From Pochonia chlamydosporia 170 (taxonomy: Eukaryota > Ascomycota > Sordariomycetes > Hypocreales > Clavicipitaceae): a stretch of DNA of 64,000 bases. The position numbers and the translations under genes were made by a program. Shown piece after piece: positions 22,670 through 34,928 of this stretch. The notes beneath the pieces were generated by a model. That model had not been told where the DNA came from and ran no database searches. It was given only the letters and a program-made list of their open reading frames with translations. The DNA lies in contig NC_035793.1 in the NCBI RefSeq assembly GCF_001653235.2, forward strand, positions 2,294,001-2,358,000, read 5' to 3'. The stretch's first letter is position 1. Each line of letters starts with the position of its first letter.

Positions 22670-25600
22670 TCATAATTCTCGCTTCTCTTTAACCTCCTCA
22701 TACGCCTGGATCTGATCGTCGACTTGGAAATCTTCAAAGCCGTCTAGACCGATGCCGCATTCAGTGCCTTTGCTCATCTCCGACACGTCCTTCTTGACGT
22801 GCTTCAGAGTGTCGATTTTGCCTGCAAACGGGGGCCTTGATTAGCTCACCTTCGAGACATTGCGGAACACATTAACGGAATGCAAGGACTATAAAAGCTT
22901 ACCATCAAAGACGACCTTGCCCTTTCGCAGTACTTTGACCATGGACGACTTCTTGACTGATCCATTTCGGACTCGACACCCGGCGATATTCTTGAAGACT
23001 CTCTTCTTTATGTTGATGGGGAATACCTGGAGAATGTCCGCCTCTCCAGTGACACGGTGGGTGACCTTCATAGGTAGTAGCTCTGAAAGGGCTGCCTTGG
23101 CGTCATCCACAACGTGGTAAATGACATTATGGTCCAAAATTTTGACTTTGGCTTCTTCTGCCCGCTGCTTGATATGGGGCAAGATGGAAACGTTGAAGTT
23201 GACAATTACGCTATTTGAAGCCGCCGCATGGTCAATATCGTATTCTGAAATTTGACCGGCTGCTGACCTAAGGATCTTGGGTCGTACTTCATTGTTGCCC
23301 AGTTCCAGGATGCTGCCACAGACGGCCTCGACTGAGCCGACGACATCGGCCTTTACTGTGAAATTCTGGTACAGGATACCAGGCTCCGACGGAACATCAG
23401 CAGCTCCTTCTTCTCCAGAGGCAGCTTCGGCAAGGGATTCTGCTGCAGCTTTCTCCCTTTGCCGCTGTTCTTGCTCAGCTAGCTGCACTGAGCTCTGCTC
23501 ACGCTCTGCCATTTCTAACCGGTACTCAACAGCCGTCTTTGCCTTGCCTTCGTCTGGAGCCTGCAAGACCTGCTCCCCGGCATCTGGCAATTCTCGCCAA
23601 CCCAATACTTCAACGGGAGTACCTGGTGGTGCTTCTGATAGCTCAGTCCCGGCTTCGTTGCGAAGGGCTCGAACCCTGGCCCATGTTTTGCCCGCAACAA
23701 TGAAGTCTCCTAGGCGGAGTGTTCCACGCTTCACTAGAACCGTTGCTGCCTTGCCGTTCTGTTTCACACTGGACTCGAGAATCCAGCCCTCTGCCATATT
23801 GTCTGATTCTGCGCGTACGTCGAGGATCTCCGAGAGCGTAATGATATTTTCCTCCAGATCAGGCATGCCTTGACCGGTTTTACCACTCACGCAAACAACT
23901 TGTACGTCTCCACCGTAATCTTCAATTTCGACCCCATGCCGAGCAAGATCCGCCTTTACTTGGTCAACTCGGGCGTCCTCTTTATCAATCTTGTTGATCG
24001 CCACGATGATGGGCACCTTGGCAGCTGTGGCATGCTTCAAGGCTTCGATAGTCTGTGGCATGACACTGTCATCAGCAGCAACTACCAAGACAACAATATC
24101 GGTAACGTTGGCTCCTCTCTGACGCATGGAGAGAAAGGCAGCGTGTCCTGGTGTGTCCAAGAAGGTAATTTGTTTGCCAGTGGACATCTTGACAACAAAG
24201 GCGCCGATGTGCTGTGTGATCCCGCCATGTTCTTGAGCAGCAACAGATGATTTCCGTAACCAGTCCAACAGTGTCGTCTTCCCGTGATCAACGTGACCCA
24301 TGATAGTGACCACTGGAGGGCGGCTTGGAAGTGAGGACACATCATCTGGAATTGGGCGAGGTTTTAAATCGCGTTGCGAACCAGTGTCGACCGTAGGATC
24401 GAAGCCGTACTCCATGGAGATGAGCGCAGCGGTTTCACCCGTCATGATGGTATCAGGCGTCACATTCTCAAAGCCCATCTCTTCCATGTCCATTAAGAAC
24501 TGATCTGGGCGCTGCTTCAAAGCCTGGGCCAAGTTTGACGCGCTGATGTACTCGGGAAGAAAGATCGTGATAGCTTGAGCCTCTTCCTGAAGCTTGTTGT
24601 CTTTGCGTGCCTCCTTCTCTGCCTTTCGACGCTGTTTTTGTTCCCATCGATGTGTCGACTCATCGTCCCAATCCTCCTCCAATTCAGCCCGGCGCCCTCT
24701 TGCAGTTTTTCTCGTTTTCTTGCTTGGTCGATCATTCGAAGTTGGTTCGTCTTCAAGGTCAAAGCGCGATTTCCTCCTCTCCTTTTCCCTGGCCTTTTCC
24801 TGTGGTGGATGCCCAACGGTCTGATTGTGCCCTGCGCCATCTTCAACTCTTCTATCTGGAGCACCAGCCGTGACTGCTCCTCGTCGACCCCTGCCCTTCT
24901 CTTCTGTAATTCCAGCGACTCTCGTGTCTAGCTCTCCCCAAAAGTCTTGTTCCGATGCAACCTCGGGCTCATTAACTTTGGCTTTAGCTGAACCACCGAT
25001 ATTTGCGGGCTTTGGCCTCTGATGTGGTTTTCCTTTTGTTTTGTTCGCCCTTGTGATCTCCGACCACAAGGTGGACTCATTACCATGGTTATGGCCATGC
25101 GTAGGAGCCTGCTGTTTCCGGTGGCTAAAGGCGCCCCATCCGATTTGTCTTGGAGCACCACCCGGAGGATGCTTCGATGATTCAGCAGTGGAAGCATTGC
25201 GTTGATCTATACGGACGCTGGCGGAAGATGTGCTCGAGCGAGCAGAGCCAGTACTTGAGTCCTCTGGCGAAAGGCCCGTCGTCTGGGTTTTACTTTGCGC
25301 CTCTTGACCAGCCGTGGACCAGGACTCAGGTGTTGGAGGCGGTTTCGGTTCGCGCATCGTTTTAAACACATCGGCGAGAACGGATTTTGACTTTTTGACT
25401 TGTGCCTCGTGGGTACCGTGATTTCGGTTTCTGGTCTTGACGCGGGTAGTGTCCGAGACGGTGGGCTTGCTCGTTTCGCGATTCGCTCTGTTGGCATTTC
25501 TGTTCGGAGTGGTTTTGGTCCCTTTCATGCGGTTCCGGGCCTCTATCTCGTGAGGCAACAAGCTTTCATTCGTAGAGCTGTTGCTGCTCTGCGTAATTGA

Positions 25601-25923
25601 AGTTTTGCTGGTAGCAAACGAACCCCACGATTTTCTTGCGGCGCCAGAGAAGGCTCCGGGAAAGCCTTTATCGAGCGGTGCGCCTCCATTGGTATTTGAG
25701 TCGCGCAAAGCAGACGTCGTGCAGAGTCCTCGTGAAGTAGAGGTCCATACTGTCTTCTGGATGCGGGAGGTACTCAGCGACAGCTGGACTCGACAATTTG
25801 TACAAACAAACTGGTGGCCATGGCCCTGGTGGTTGCCGCGAGGATAGATTAGCTTCTATCAGACATTGTATGGAAGGTTGAAAAGGGAGAGCACACTACC
25901 TTCCAGGCTCGGGCTCTTAACAT
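22670..25923 (-). CDS. IFM1: Mitochondrial translation initiation factor IF-2
   Basis: Three exons (25923-25900, 25825-22903, 22821-22670) encode 1032 residues. The G domain (about 510-680) has G1 [16 protein letters not shown]3 [17 protein letters not shown] and G4 [10 protein letters not shown]. Domain II and the C-terminal IF2 domains follow ([40 protein letters not shown]). IF-2 brings initiator tRNA to the mitochondrial small ribosomal subunit. The 8-residue first exon (MLRARAWK) joined to an Arg/Ser-rich stretch gives a plausible mitochondrial presequence. This exon is inferred, because the main frame has no ATG before its first upstream stop. The last exon ends EKREL and restores the family C-terminus. 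Residues ~30-480 are a long disordered extension, as in other ascomycetes. Confidence 0.92.
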
Positions 25924-26558
25924 TGCCGTTGTACAGGCCAGACGGGGGAACTGCGGCCTGCCTCAATCATTTATGTTGACATGGAGCAACAATTAACGAT
26001 GGAAGATGCTGCATCGGGTGAGGTCGACTGGTCGACTGTTCTCGTTTGCCAGGTGGAGCTTACTTTCTCTGGGCCTTGATTTTTGGGAACAGGGAGCTTG
26101 TCGACAGCACAGTGTGGTCTGGTCGGGTCTGGTCTCAATCGGGACAGGGATTGTCCGCCCAGCTCAGCTTTCTTGGAGGCATCAATATATTACATAGAGA
26201 GTATGGGCCTGCCAATGATGGCTAGGTCAATTCGAAAATCTCTGGATGAAGAATTACATTGTACATGATTTCCTATTATCAATTGCTTGCATTTCGCAAA
26301 TTTCACCAGACTGTAAGAAGAGCTGTTCCTTCAAGAGCCGAATGTGCCGACTTTACAAACAATTTTTATGCTGATGACGTGGGGCCGAACTCTCAGGTAC
26401 CACCAACAGAGAACCTCGCTCCTGTCAAGTTGGAAGTCAACACGGCAGTCGCTATATACTATTTTGCGCCAACCACCACAACAGACCACACAAAATAACA
26501 CCAGACTCTGTCATCAGCGCCCCCTTTCTTCCTATTCTCCCCTGGTAGCACCTCCGTC
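25924..26558. other. Divergent promoter region
   Basis: This lies between IFM1 and the membrane-protein gene at 26559. A GTCTGG-type double word (tggtctggtcgggtctggtc) lies at 26121-26140. No gene seen. Confidence 0.5.
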
Positions 26559-27584
26559 ATGGCTCCCACAAAGCGGGCTGGGAAAGCCAAGTCTTCAAAA
26601 TCTGACGGTCCCAATGGATTGCCGCCAGCTCCGTTTAAGCAACCTCCTGACGTGCTCAAACCATTCATTGATGGCCTGTCGGAGAAGCATGTGTACATTA
26701 CGCATATCGATTCCAAGCCTGCTTCTTTCAAGCGCAAGATATTCTTGGTTCCGGTTGCCATGAATGTCGCCGTCTCAATACTCTTCGTATGGCGCATGTA
26801 TGCCATCCTGCCTTGGTACTGGAAAATCGTACAGTCTGGCTTTGGTTATTCCAATGAGACGACATTCCCCATTGGGAACTCTTCGTGGCAAGACTTCGTC
26901 TGGGAGGTGCTTCAGCGTGGCATCACCATGTTTATAGACTTTGTCTTGTTCGTATTTGTCTGGCCGTGGCCCGTGGAATTCACTGCTGGCCAAGTTCATG
27001 GCAATCCCATGAATTGGAGACGCAAGGTTGGCTTTCAAGACAAGGAGATTTACGTCCGACGCAGCCGCGACTGGGACCGGGTTCTGGGTGATATTTTCAA
27101 AGACGACGACTCCAAAAAGATTCTATTGGCTTACGTTAATGCGGCCACATCGCCAATCTTGCAAGAGCAAAAGACGGGCTACTTGCTGATGAACGGCCAG
27201 TGGGATCTCGACTGGGACTCCATGGTCCACGCTCACGCCTTGGTTGACAACAAGAATGTGGCGCTGGAGGCATTCAAGAGTGTTGTGCTGGTGTACCACA
27301 AGGATTTCGGATGGCTTTGTTATGACTTGAAGGCTAGTATTGCTGCCGAGGGAGACGAGAAGCGCAGGCAGGTTTTTGCCTTCCGGAATGCCCTCACTTC
27401 CATGGGCAAAGAAGACTTGTTCTACCGATGGGTGGAGATGGTGCAGTTTGACGCAACTCAGCCTGGAGGCTTTGGCCCAGAGCAGCAGGAGACCACGGCC
27501 AAGAAGATACGTGAAATGTTTGAAGAGGCTGGTGTCGACTTTGACGGTTTGTGGAAGGACGCAGTGGGCGAGGCGGCGATATAA
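26559..27584 (+). CDS. Conserved-looking membrane protein, unrecognised
   Basis: A single exon encodes 341 residues. I do not recognise the family. The N-terminus is basic (APTKRAGKAKSSK). Two hydrophobic stretches lie near residues 62-92 (FLVPVAMNVAVSILFVWRMY) and 120-150 (GITMFIDFVLFVFVWPWPVE). The rest is a soluble domain with many aromatic and charged residues (KVGFQDKEIYVRRSRDWDRV; LLMNGQWDLDWDSMVHAHAL) that ends in a short acidic helix. The arrangement suggests an endomembrane protein with a cytosolic domain. Codon use and an uninterrupted 1-kb frame starting at tcATGgct support a real gene. There is no operon-like context: IFM1 is divergent and VPS74 lies 1.8 kb downstream. Confidence 0.78.
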   Translation: MAPTKRAGKAKSSKSDGPNGLPPAPFKQPPDVLKPFIDGLSEKHVYITHIDSKPASFKRKIFLVPVAMNVAVSILFVWRMYAILPWYWKIVQSGFGYSNETTFPIGNSSWQDFVWEVLQRGITMFIDFVLFVFVWPWPVEFTAGQVHGNPMNWRRKVGFQDKEIYVRRSRDWDRVLGDIFKDDDSKKILLAYVNAATSPILQEQKTGYLLMNGQWDLDWDSMVHAHALVDNKNVALEAFKSVVLVYHKDFGWLCYDLKASIAAEGDEKRRQVFAFRNALTSMGKEDLFYRWVEMVQFDATQPGGFGPEQQETTAKKIREMFEEAGVDFDGLWKDAVGEAAI

Positions 27585-29425
27585 ATCGTGCACGACTCTA
27601 CAAAGTGACGCGAATTTCCATGGATAATACTCTTGTACAATAGCAGTGGAGAGGGCTTCTTCTTCTCCGTCTTTTCTTTTGAAATAGAAAGAAATAGAAT
27701 GTGGTCAACTAGAACTTGTCAAGAATAAAGTGCAAAAGCTCAAAGTACTGTCTCGTTGTGTGAAGGGGTTTAGCACAGGGTTAGGGTTGGAGATTTGTAT
27801 TTGTAGCAACAGCGTCCCCAGACAGCTAACACAGAACAATCCGTCCGTGCATCATGCTTGATATGTTGATTGTGAGTTAGGAGCAGTTGAGATGCTGGGG
27901 ATGTATCAAAAAAATTCAACAGATCGGACTAAGGATGGGACACTCAAGCTTAACTTCAAAGTAAGTTTCGTGCCTTGCAACACATTCCTGTTGTGTTTTT
28001 AACCAAGTTGTATGGTATGTGTCCAGGGCCGAGGCCGCCAACCATGGGTAACTGAAAATGGAATGGAGACTTGAGCCGTACTTAAGTACCTTTGCATACA
28101 GTTTGGAGTCGAACATGCAAATACAAACCATACTGGTTTATTGCACATATGCTCCGGGACATTTCTGTCAATGTCTCGGGGGCTACATGCGAGTTATGTT
28201 CAACAGAGAGTGTCACGTCACGCTACCACAGAGCTTGCCCGCATTACCATGGATGCGCATTTCGTAGAAATGAATCGACCCCCAATTTGGACCAATGTCT
28301 TTAAATGGAGCACTTAACGCTTATGTGAATTTGGAGAAAGGCAACGTTGAAGGTTAAGGGTTAAGCGATGCAAGTCCAAAGTCGTCGTCAGCATTGCTGC
28401 ACGTCAGCAAAAGTAGAAATGGCCGGTGAGAGCAGCGGGATTGCTCGAGTCCACCGCTCGAGATATCAGAGACGGACAAGTTCACGACACAAAACGACGT
28501 AGAATGATATCACTAGCAGCCAAAAGTTTTAATGTTCAGACAGGGGGAGGTCAGCATCAAAGTTCTCAGTCAATTATGTTGACATGGACATATGCACGTC
28601 TGGTATCTGGAATTTTGGTCCATGCCGCCTCACTCCCGAGAGCCGGCCGCTCCATGTCAAGTCACCTTGCATGTTGATCAATTGATTGTCTGGCCCTGAA
28701 TGTCTGGTGCACGTCTGGTGCCTCGAGCCCTATTGGACCCTGTAACCCTTGAGCCGGTCAGTGCCCCTTCAGTGGTGCTTCAGCACTGTGCTACGCTTGG
28801 TCCAATTGACCTTCACGTTCCCTGGCGCCTGGTTGGCTGGTTATATGTAGTCTGGTCTTCTGACTCTTGACACAATTGACGGCTTGGCATCGCTTATGTC
28901 CCAAGCCTGCACTGCGCCTAGGTACCTAGGTAGGTAACATGCACACATGGCCATTCTGTCATTCAACGACAAGGCCACCAGTTGACAATCTCTCGAATCT
29001 AGCTTCCAGTGGGACCAAACCTCAGAGCAGAATCAATCTTATCTGTCGGCATCGTCCACCGCCCTCCCTTCCCATACCATCCAGCCTGTCTGCGTCGACC
29101 ACCTGAGTATCCTTTGTCGCTGTGGACCGCTCCCTGCGCCAACTTGAACCGTCTGGTCCAGCGTCCAGTCCGGCACTTGGTCCCTCCAGTCCAGTCGTCT
29201 TCCTTGCCTTACGTCGTCTGGTCTCGTCCCACTTGACCCCCTTTCTGCTTCACGCCGACACGACACTGTCCTGGCCCTTGCTTGGCCAACCTCGAAAATC
29301 TCATTGCCAACAACGCCCGGTCGACTTGCGACGAGCGGCGCATTTCTTTGGCGCCGCCGACATACGAATCCCCTTCGCGCCGCTAATCACCACCTTGTCA
29401 CCTTGTCAACATCGTCCTCGTCAAG
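27585..29425. other. Intergenic region, no gene seen
   Basis: Holds a CCTAGGTACC palindrome (28917-28937) and GTCTGG-type words (28846-28858, 29150-29225). The last 400 bases are pyrimidine-rich and look like the VPS74 promoter and leader. Confidence 0.5.
28917..28937. repeat. CCTAGGTACC-type palindrome
   Basis: The block GCCTAGGTACCTAGGTAGGT belongs to the same dispersed family as 8614-8734 and 53264-53327. Confidence 0.75.
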
Positions 29426-30797
29426 ATGTCCTCATCAGGCCTTACTCGGCGCCGAGGCGCTGGCGGAGGCGCCGCTGCCAACACCGAGGGCGAAGCAAGC
29501 AATGCCGCTTCAAGAACCAATTCCTCCAACAACGTCAGAGACAATGGACCAGAGACGAGCTACGAGAATAGCGAGAATGGCCACAAAATTGCATTCGACC
29601 CCAGGGATATCAGCGAGAGCGCCGAGCGCAGCAAACAGCCCAAGCTGACCATGATGGAGGAGGTCTTGCTTTTGGGACTCAAGGACAAGCAGGTAAGGGA
29701 TGCACAAGCAGCATGTTTTGACCATCGTGCCCAAACCTCCCAATTTGTCTCCTATTTCTCGATGACTTGGGATCGGCCCGTAGTTGTTGTGGCAAGGGCC
29801 TTCAATTGACGTGTCCTGCCTATCTAGGGATATCTCTCATTCTGGAACGACAACATTTCATACGCTCTCCGAGGATGCATTGTTCTCGAGCTTGCCTTTC
29901 GCGGACGCATCAGCATGGAGAAAGACCCTTCTAGACGGCGATTCTCTCCGGCCGATCGAAATATCGAAGTCATAGATGATACCCTTACCGGAGAAGTCTT
30001 GCTTGACGAAGCTCTCAAGATGATGAAGCAAAGCGAGAAGATGAGTGTGAGCTCCTGGATCGACTTGATGAGTGGTAAGTTTGTCGGCCGATATTGCTCT
30101 TCCTTGGCCCTGGACAGTCGTCGGTTTGGGTCGTCGTCACATCATGCTAACTTTGGATTGTTTTAAGGCGAGACGTGGAACTTGATGAAGATTGGTTACC
30201 AGTTAAAGCAGGTCCGTGAGCGTTTAGCCAAGGGACTTGTAGACAAGGGAATTCTCCGAACCGAAAAACGAAACTTCCTCTTATTCGACATGGCCACTCA
30301 TCCCGTTGCCGACGGCGGAGCCAAAGAAGAGTTGCGTCGCAGAGTCCGTAACGTCCTCACCCAAAGAACCGTTGTCCTCAGTGGAAACCAATTCCTACCA
30401 GAGAACCTCGAGTTTAGATACCTGCGGACCATCTGCATGGTCTGCGCCGCTTATGCCGCCAATGTGTTGGAGAATGCTCTGTCAACCCTCGGCCACGAAG
30501 CACGTGAGAGAGCCTTTGCTCAAACAGACGAATTGTTGGCCGACTACAGCCAGTGGCCGTTTGGAAAGAAGGCTACCAGCAACGGCATTGGCGCTAACCT
30601 GCCACAGGTTATTTCAGAAGTAAGTTACCTCAGCCGAGAGAACGACCCCGAACCCACGGACAGTTCTTTGATATGGTGGGCGCGAAGATGGCTAACTCAC
30701 TTGCTAGGAAATTGGCAAAGCCAAGGACAAGGAACTGCAGCTAGAAGTTGTCGCCGCCTGCCTGAGCGTCTTCACTCGCCTCGACTCCCTGCTATAA
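29426..30797 (+). CDS. VPS74: Vps74, GOLPH3-family Golgi phosphoprotein
   Basis: Four exons (29426-29692, 29828-30074, 30168-30619, 30708-30797) encode 351 residues, close to yeast Vps74 (345). The GPP34 domain covers almost everything after a disordered N-terminus of about 70 residues. Family segments are [60 protein letters not shown] and [19 protein letters not shown]. The hydrophobic hairpin/helix region [20 protein letters not shown] is also present. The protein binds PtdIns4P on Golgi membranes and links glycosyltransferase tails to COPI for retention. An RR-type basic N-terminus (TRRRGAGG), as used for coatomer binding in the family, is visible. The last exon ends [10 protein letters not shown], as expected. 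All junctions keep frame. Confidence 0.96.
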
Positions 30798-31966
30798 GCC
30801 ACCCAAACACACGACTACACCATGCGTCGATGTACCGCAAAGTAAACACCACCTTTACGAATCTGGCGACCCTTTGATGGTAGTGACCAATCCCACAATT
30901 CTGGCGCAGCCGACCCAATACAGTTCTCGAGTCGAGGTGCTTCTTCACTACCTACCGAGATAAACAACCACTCTTTTGCCTTCACCTCATGATCTCCATT
31001 CAAACATTCCACGTTTCAACGACAACGTTTATCACTCGAAAATTGCTTTCCTCACCGAACGACTTTTAGGCTAACAAGACATGGTACCAATCAAGGTGGA
31101 ATAGACGGGATAGCAGCCCTAGGGAGAACTAGAAAAGGGGGTGGGTGATATGGCGAGCAGGATAAAAAGGGGGGCAGTTGGGGAAAAAAAATAAAACACA
31201 ACGGGAACATGGGAAGGGAACCGTGTTTTTAACTTGACGGATTGTTTTAATTATATGCCAAATTTTACTCCTTTTGTTGTTAACATCTACCGCTGTTCAA
31301 AGTCATGGGGTTTGTAGTCTGCGTTATTGTCAGAGAGGTGTATCCGCTTCAAAGAGAAACACACGATATCTGAAGAGACAGCATGACGGTAGATTCCATG
31401 CGGAGTATCTATATGTGGGTGACTTATGAAGCGATTCATGGCCCATGGGGCATGTAGAAGGGACACGACAGTGCCGTACATGGATAGGGGAACAGTCCCA
31501 GTCGACCTATGGTGGTTATTTGTGGTTTTAGCAAGTGTGAAATCTCAAGACAGCTCAACATGATGAATTAAGCGTATGCATTGCTTATATGAATTTTAAC
31601 CCTAGACAACAATCATGATTATAAAACAGATAAACCATAGCCGCGCTCATCGCCCCGCTCATCGCCCCCGTTATGCTGAGCCTTGCAAATCTACCCGGCC
31701 CAACTTCGAAATTGTGCAACCACCCCTTTTGCAGTTCACCTATCCTTGACCTAAACATCAACTCTAGTCAAGAGTGTAAACATGTAACCATCCCAGCTTT
31801 TAATGAGTCCGAGACACAGCAAGTGTCCAACGCCAACGCCAACATGAGAAGACGGAAATGTCGCCCCGTCATGCAAAAGAAAACGTGCGGTATGACATGT
31901 AGCAGAATTGATCAGCCCGCAAATACAGGCAAGAAAGATGCTTGTCCATGATTCCATGATATGCGC
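30798..31966. other. Convergent intergenic region
   Basis: This lies between the 3' ends of VPS74 and RRP14. A 92-codon ATG frame (31673-31951, +) with eight Cys lacks any family signature and I do not call it. Just before it, a tandem CGCTCATCGCCC duplication (31644-31667) carries two PAC-like words. Confidence 0.5.
31644..31667. repeat. Tandem 12-mer with two PAC-like words
   Basis: Two adjacent copies of CGCTCATCGCCC are seen directly. Each contains GCTCATCGC, the complement of the PAC box. It is followed after 5 nt by an ATG frame of 92 codons. Whether it drives anything is unknown. Confidence 0.6.
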
Positions 31967-33789
31967 CTACTTTCGGCGACCGCCAACCCCAAAGCTGCCT
32001 TCAAATCCAGGTCGTCCGCCCTTCTTCTTCTTGGCGCCGCCCTTCTTTTTGCCAGCTTTTCCGAGAAGCTTTTCTTCTCTGCGTTGCTTGATGTTGTCTT
32101 CTCGTTTCTTTTGTCTCTCCTTTTGCGCCTGTTGGACGCCCTTGGTGCGCTCTGTCCAAGCCTTTTCGCTCTTTTTCTTGGCTGCCTCTTTCCGTTTCAC
32201 GGTCTTCTTCAGGATCGCTTCGTCGTCGCGAATCTTTTCGCCCTCAACTCTCCGCCTAGCTGTTAACCATGCCTCCTTGTCTGCAATGTCGGCGCGCTTT
32301 TCCGCATCCAACCCTTGCAGCCTCTTCTTCTGATTTTGGACCTTCAGCAGCGCAGTCTTGGCATCAGAAGGTCCTTTCTTCTTGTCTTGGCTCAACATAT
32401 AGCTAAGATCGTGAGACATTTGTGCGCCATCCCCGAAGGCGACCCGGCCAAAGGAGAAGCCGCCAGTGCCTTCATCAAGCTCAACAGCGGGGCTCATGAC
32501 ACCGGGTGAGTTAGAAGCCAGGGCTTCTTCTCGTTTTCTAGCTTCTTCCAGCTTGGCTGCCTTTCGGAGTTCCAGTTTGCGCTCTTTCCGCTGCGCTTGC
32601 TTGGCTCGTCTGGATTCAATGAGCTCCTGTCGGGTTCGGATGGGTTTGCCATCTGGGCCGTCTGCTTTTCGAGCAGCCCTAAGCGCTTCAATCTTAGCCG
32701 CAAGTCGGGCTCGCAGGGCAGTAGTGTCCGCAGGCAGCTTGATATGCTTGGGCTTTTCTGATGGAGGGATGGTAGATGAGATGGAAGTTGTGCTACTGGC
32801 TTGCTCGGCTGATGGGTCGTTTAGCGAGCCTGTAGCATCATCGTCGACATCGAAGGTTGGCGAATGGGGTTCGGACTCGGATCGTGAAGCAACCTCGGCA
32901 TCGACTTCCTTGGAATGGCTCACTATACTATGTGAACGTTCCTCGTGGCTGCGATGCGCGGATTTGGCCACACCGTTGGCATTCTGGTTAGTCTTGTCGG
33001 TGCTTTCTGGCTTCTTGGTTTTTTTCTCGGCTTTCTTCTCTGCTTTCTTTTCTCGTTTTGCTTCGCGCTTGGCATCCTTCTTTGACATCTTGGTAGCTGC
33101 TTCTCCAGCCTCTACGGTACCGTTTGTTTTATCTTCATCTCCATCCTCGGCCAATTTCTGCTTTTTGTTGCTCTCTTCGGACTTCTTTTTCAGACCTTCG
33201 CCAGGCTTCTCAATCTCGACGCCATCGATGGCTTGGAAGGAGTTGTCGTCCTCTTCATCCTCATCATCATCCTCGTCTTCGGCTTCCTCCTCCATCTCTC
33301 TCAGTTTCCTTTTGTTTTTGGCTCGCTCGTCCATGACCTCCTTGGCGTTGCGGTTTAGTTCGCTGTCAGGGTCTAGCTTGGCTCTTCGAGCAGCGGCGGC
33401 TTCCTTTTTTGTTTGCTTCTTCTTCTTCCATTGATCCTAGAGACAGTCCTTAGTTAGAGAATTTATTCCTGGAATTGCTGAGAGTGGCTCAATTTGCCGG
33501 CATTAAAATGTGGTGGGCACAGTGAGCCATGGGTAAAAAGCTGTATTTCATTGTGGCTGGGCTGGGTGTTTGGCCGAGTGCAAACGTCGTCACTACTGGG
33601 ATTCACATACAGTCGTATCTTCCCCATAGTAGTCCTTTGCTGAAATGAGACTCAAAAGGCCATTAAAGGCTGCTGCATGATCGCGCAGGCGATCCTAAGG
33701 TCGCTGGTTAGCCATATTTTTGGGATTGGGTTTTTCTCGGCTCCATGAAGTAGCGGGGCAAAACGAACCTGTAGTGATGATGCTTCCAT
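31967..33789 (-). CDS. RRP14: SURF6/Rrp14 ribosome biogenesis protein
   Basis: Three exons (33789-33769, 33694-33611, 33436-31967) encode 524 residues. The first encodes only MEASSLQ. The second gives DRLRDHAAAFNGLLSLISAK then DYYGEDTT, the SURF6 N-terminal motif. The third begins DQWKKKKQTKKEAAAARRAK then LDPDSELNRNAKEVMDERAK, also conserved. The C-terminal SURF6 domain (about residues 250-500) is a highly basic Lys/Arg/Glu helix with GFSFGRVAFGDG, then HDLSYMLSQDKKKGPSDAK and LQNQKKR-type repeats, ending in a Lys/Gly-rich nucleolar tail. Rrp14 is a nucleolar protein needed for early 40S and 60S assembly. Intron 1 uses donor GTTCGT and a gCTAACc branch point. An antisense Ser-rich frame covers much of exon 3 and is a shadow. 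Confidence 0.93.
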
Positions 33790-34928
33790 GGCTGACGACG
33801 CTCTCCAGTGCGGTAAATAATATGAAAACTATCTTCAGCAAATTGATCGACGTTTTGCGAAGTAGGAGACCAGCTTTGCTCCTGCCAGCCGTGGCGCAGG
33901 TCTTTTGAACAGACGAGTCGAAGATGGGTGTCAAAATGATGAAGGCGGTCGGGTGGTTTTGGCCGCCTCCAGCATTTTTTTCCTGGCACCAAAAAAATCC
34001 GGACTCCACCTCAACTTTTGTCGTTTGTGGCTGATCCTTGACTGGACTGGTGGGAATCTTGTGCTCACGGCAAAATGTGGGGTGCCAGGTTGACCTGGGT
34101 TTGCTGGGCTTCAATGTTACCAGTTTGCCAGGCTTCAGGCGCCGGCTTCCACTACTTGCCTGGTAAGTAGGGACAAGCAATCAATCCCCCGCAAATAACA
34201 TTGAATACTTGACGTGTACAGTATGTAACAAGGAATATTGAACTCTGTCATGTGTTCCCAGGTGCCATCCTTTTGAACGAAGGGGTTGCAACTGGAGGTG
34301 GTTGGTAAAAAGACAAACGAAGAGACTAGAGCTTTGAACATTGACCCAGCAGTCGCAACAGGCTGTAGCAGTCTGGTCGCTTATGATCCATTGAAGAGTC
34401 AACATTGAAGCCATGCAGGCTTAACAGCTTTTCTGCGCCACCAAGGCCGACTGCCAATTTCGCTGGCCATTACCAGACTCCAGTCCTCCATTCATGTTGC
34501 TCCTGCATTGTACCTCATACCAGCACATCACCTAAAGGAGGAACGCAACACAACGAATTCAGTACACTCGCTTTACCATGAATCTAAGCGTTTCGAAGAC
34601 ATGCTACATTCACAAAACAAAGATGGATTAGGGTTATTTGCAAGGTCTTTAGCAGAATACGTTTTGATTACGAGCAATTCGTCGTGCCGTAGCAGCTGGG
34701 TAGAACACTGGCTCAACCCGAGCTGAGGTCAAATTCAATTCATTTGCCATCTGCTCACTGGTTTACGCGGACACAGAATTGCAAGATTGTCACTGGCGTC
34801 ATCTACCACACAATGATTCCGTTTGAGCCTGTGAAGGAGATATATTTTGTCGCGGACCCAATACCTGGACCGGGTCTGTGTATTCATGCTTGCTAAGATA
34901 TGAACCAGATGGAGGCCTATATCATATA
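33790..34928. other. Intergenic region, no gene seen
   Basis: This lies between PDAP1 (3' side) and RRP14 (5' side), both on the minus strand. It includes the RRP14 promoter. No coding signature. Confidence 0.5.

Noticed and set aside
23277..23873. 198-codon frame antisense to IFM1
   Set aside because: Shadow of the conserved IF-2 domain; Ser/Arg-rich with no signature.
27776..27793. Telomere-like GGGTTTAGCACAGGGTTAGGG
   Set aside because: Only about two imperfect TTAGGG units, not enough to suggest an interstitial telomere.
32466..33434. 322-codon frame antisense to RRP14
   Set aside because: Ser/Phe/Ala-rich shadow of Lys/Glu/Arg codons on the opposite strand, where the real SURF6 protein lies.
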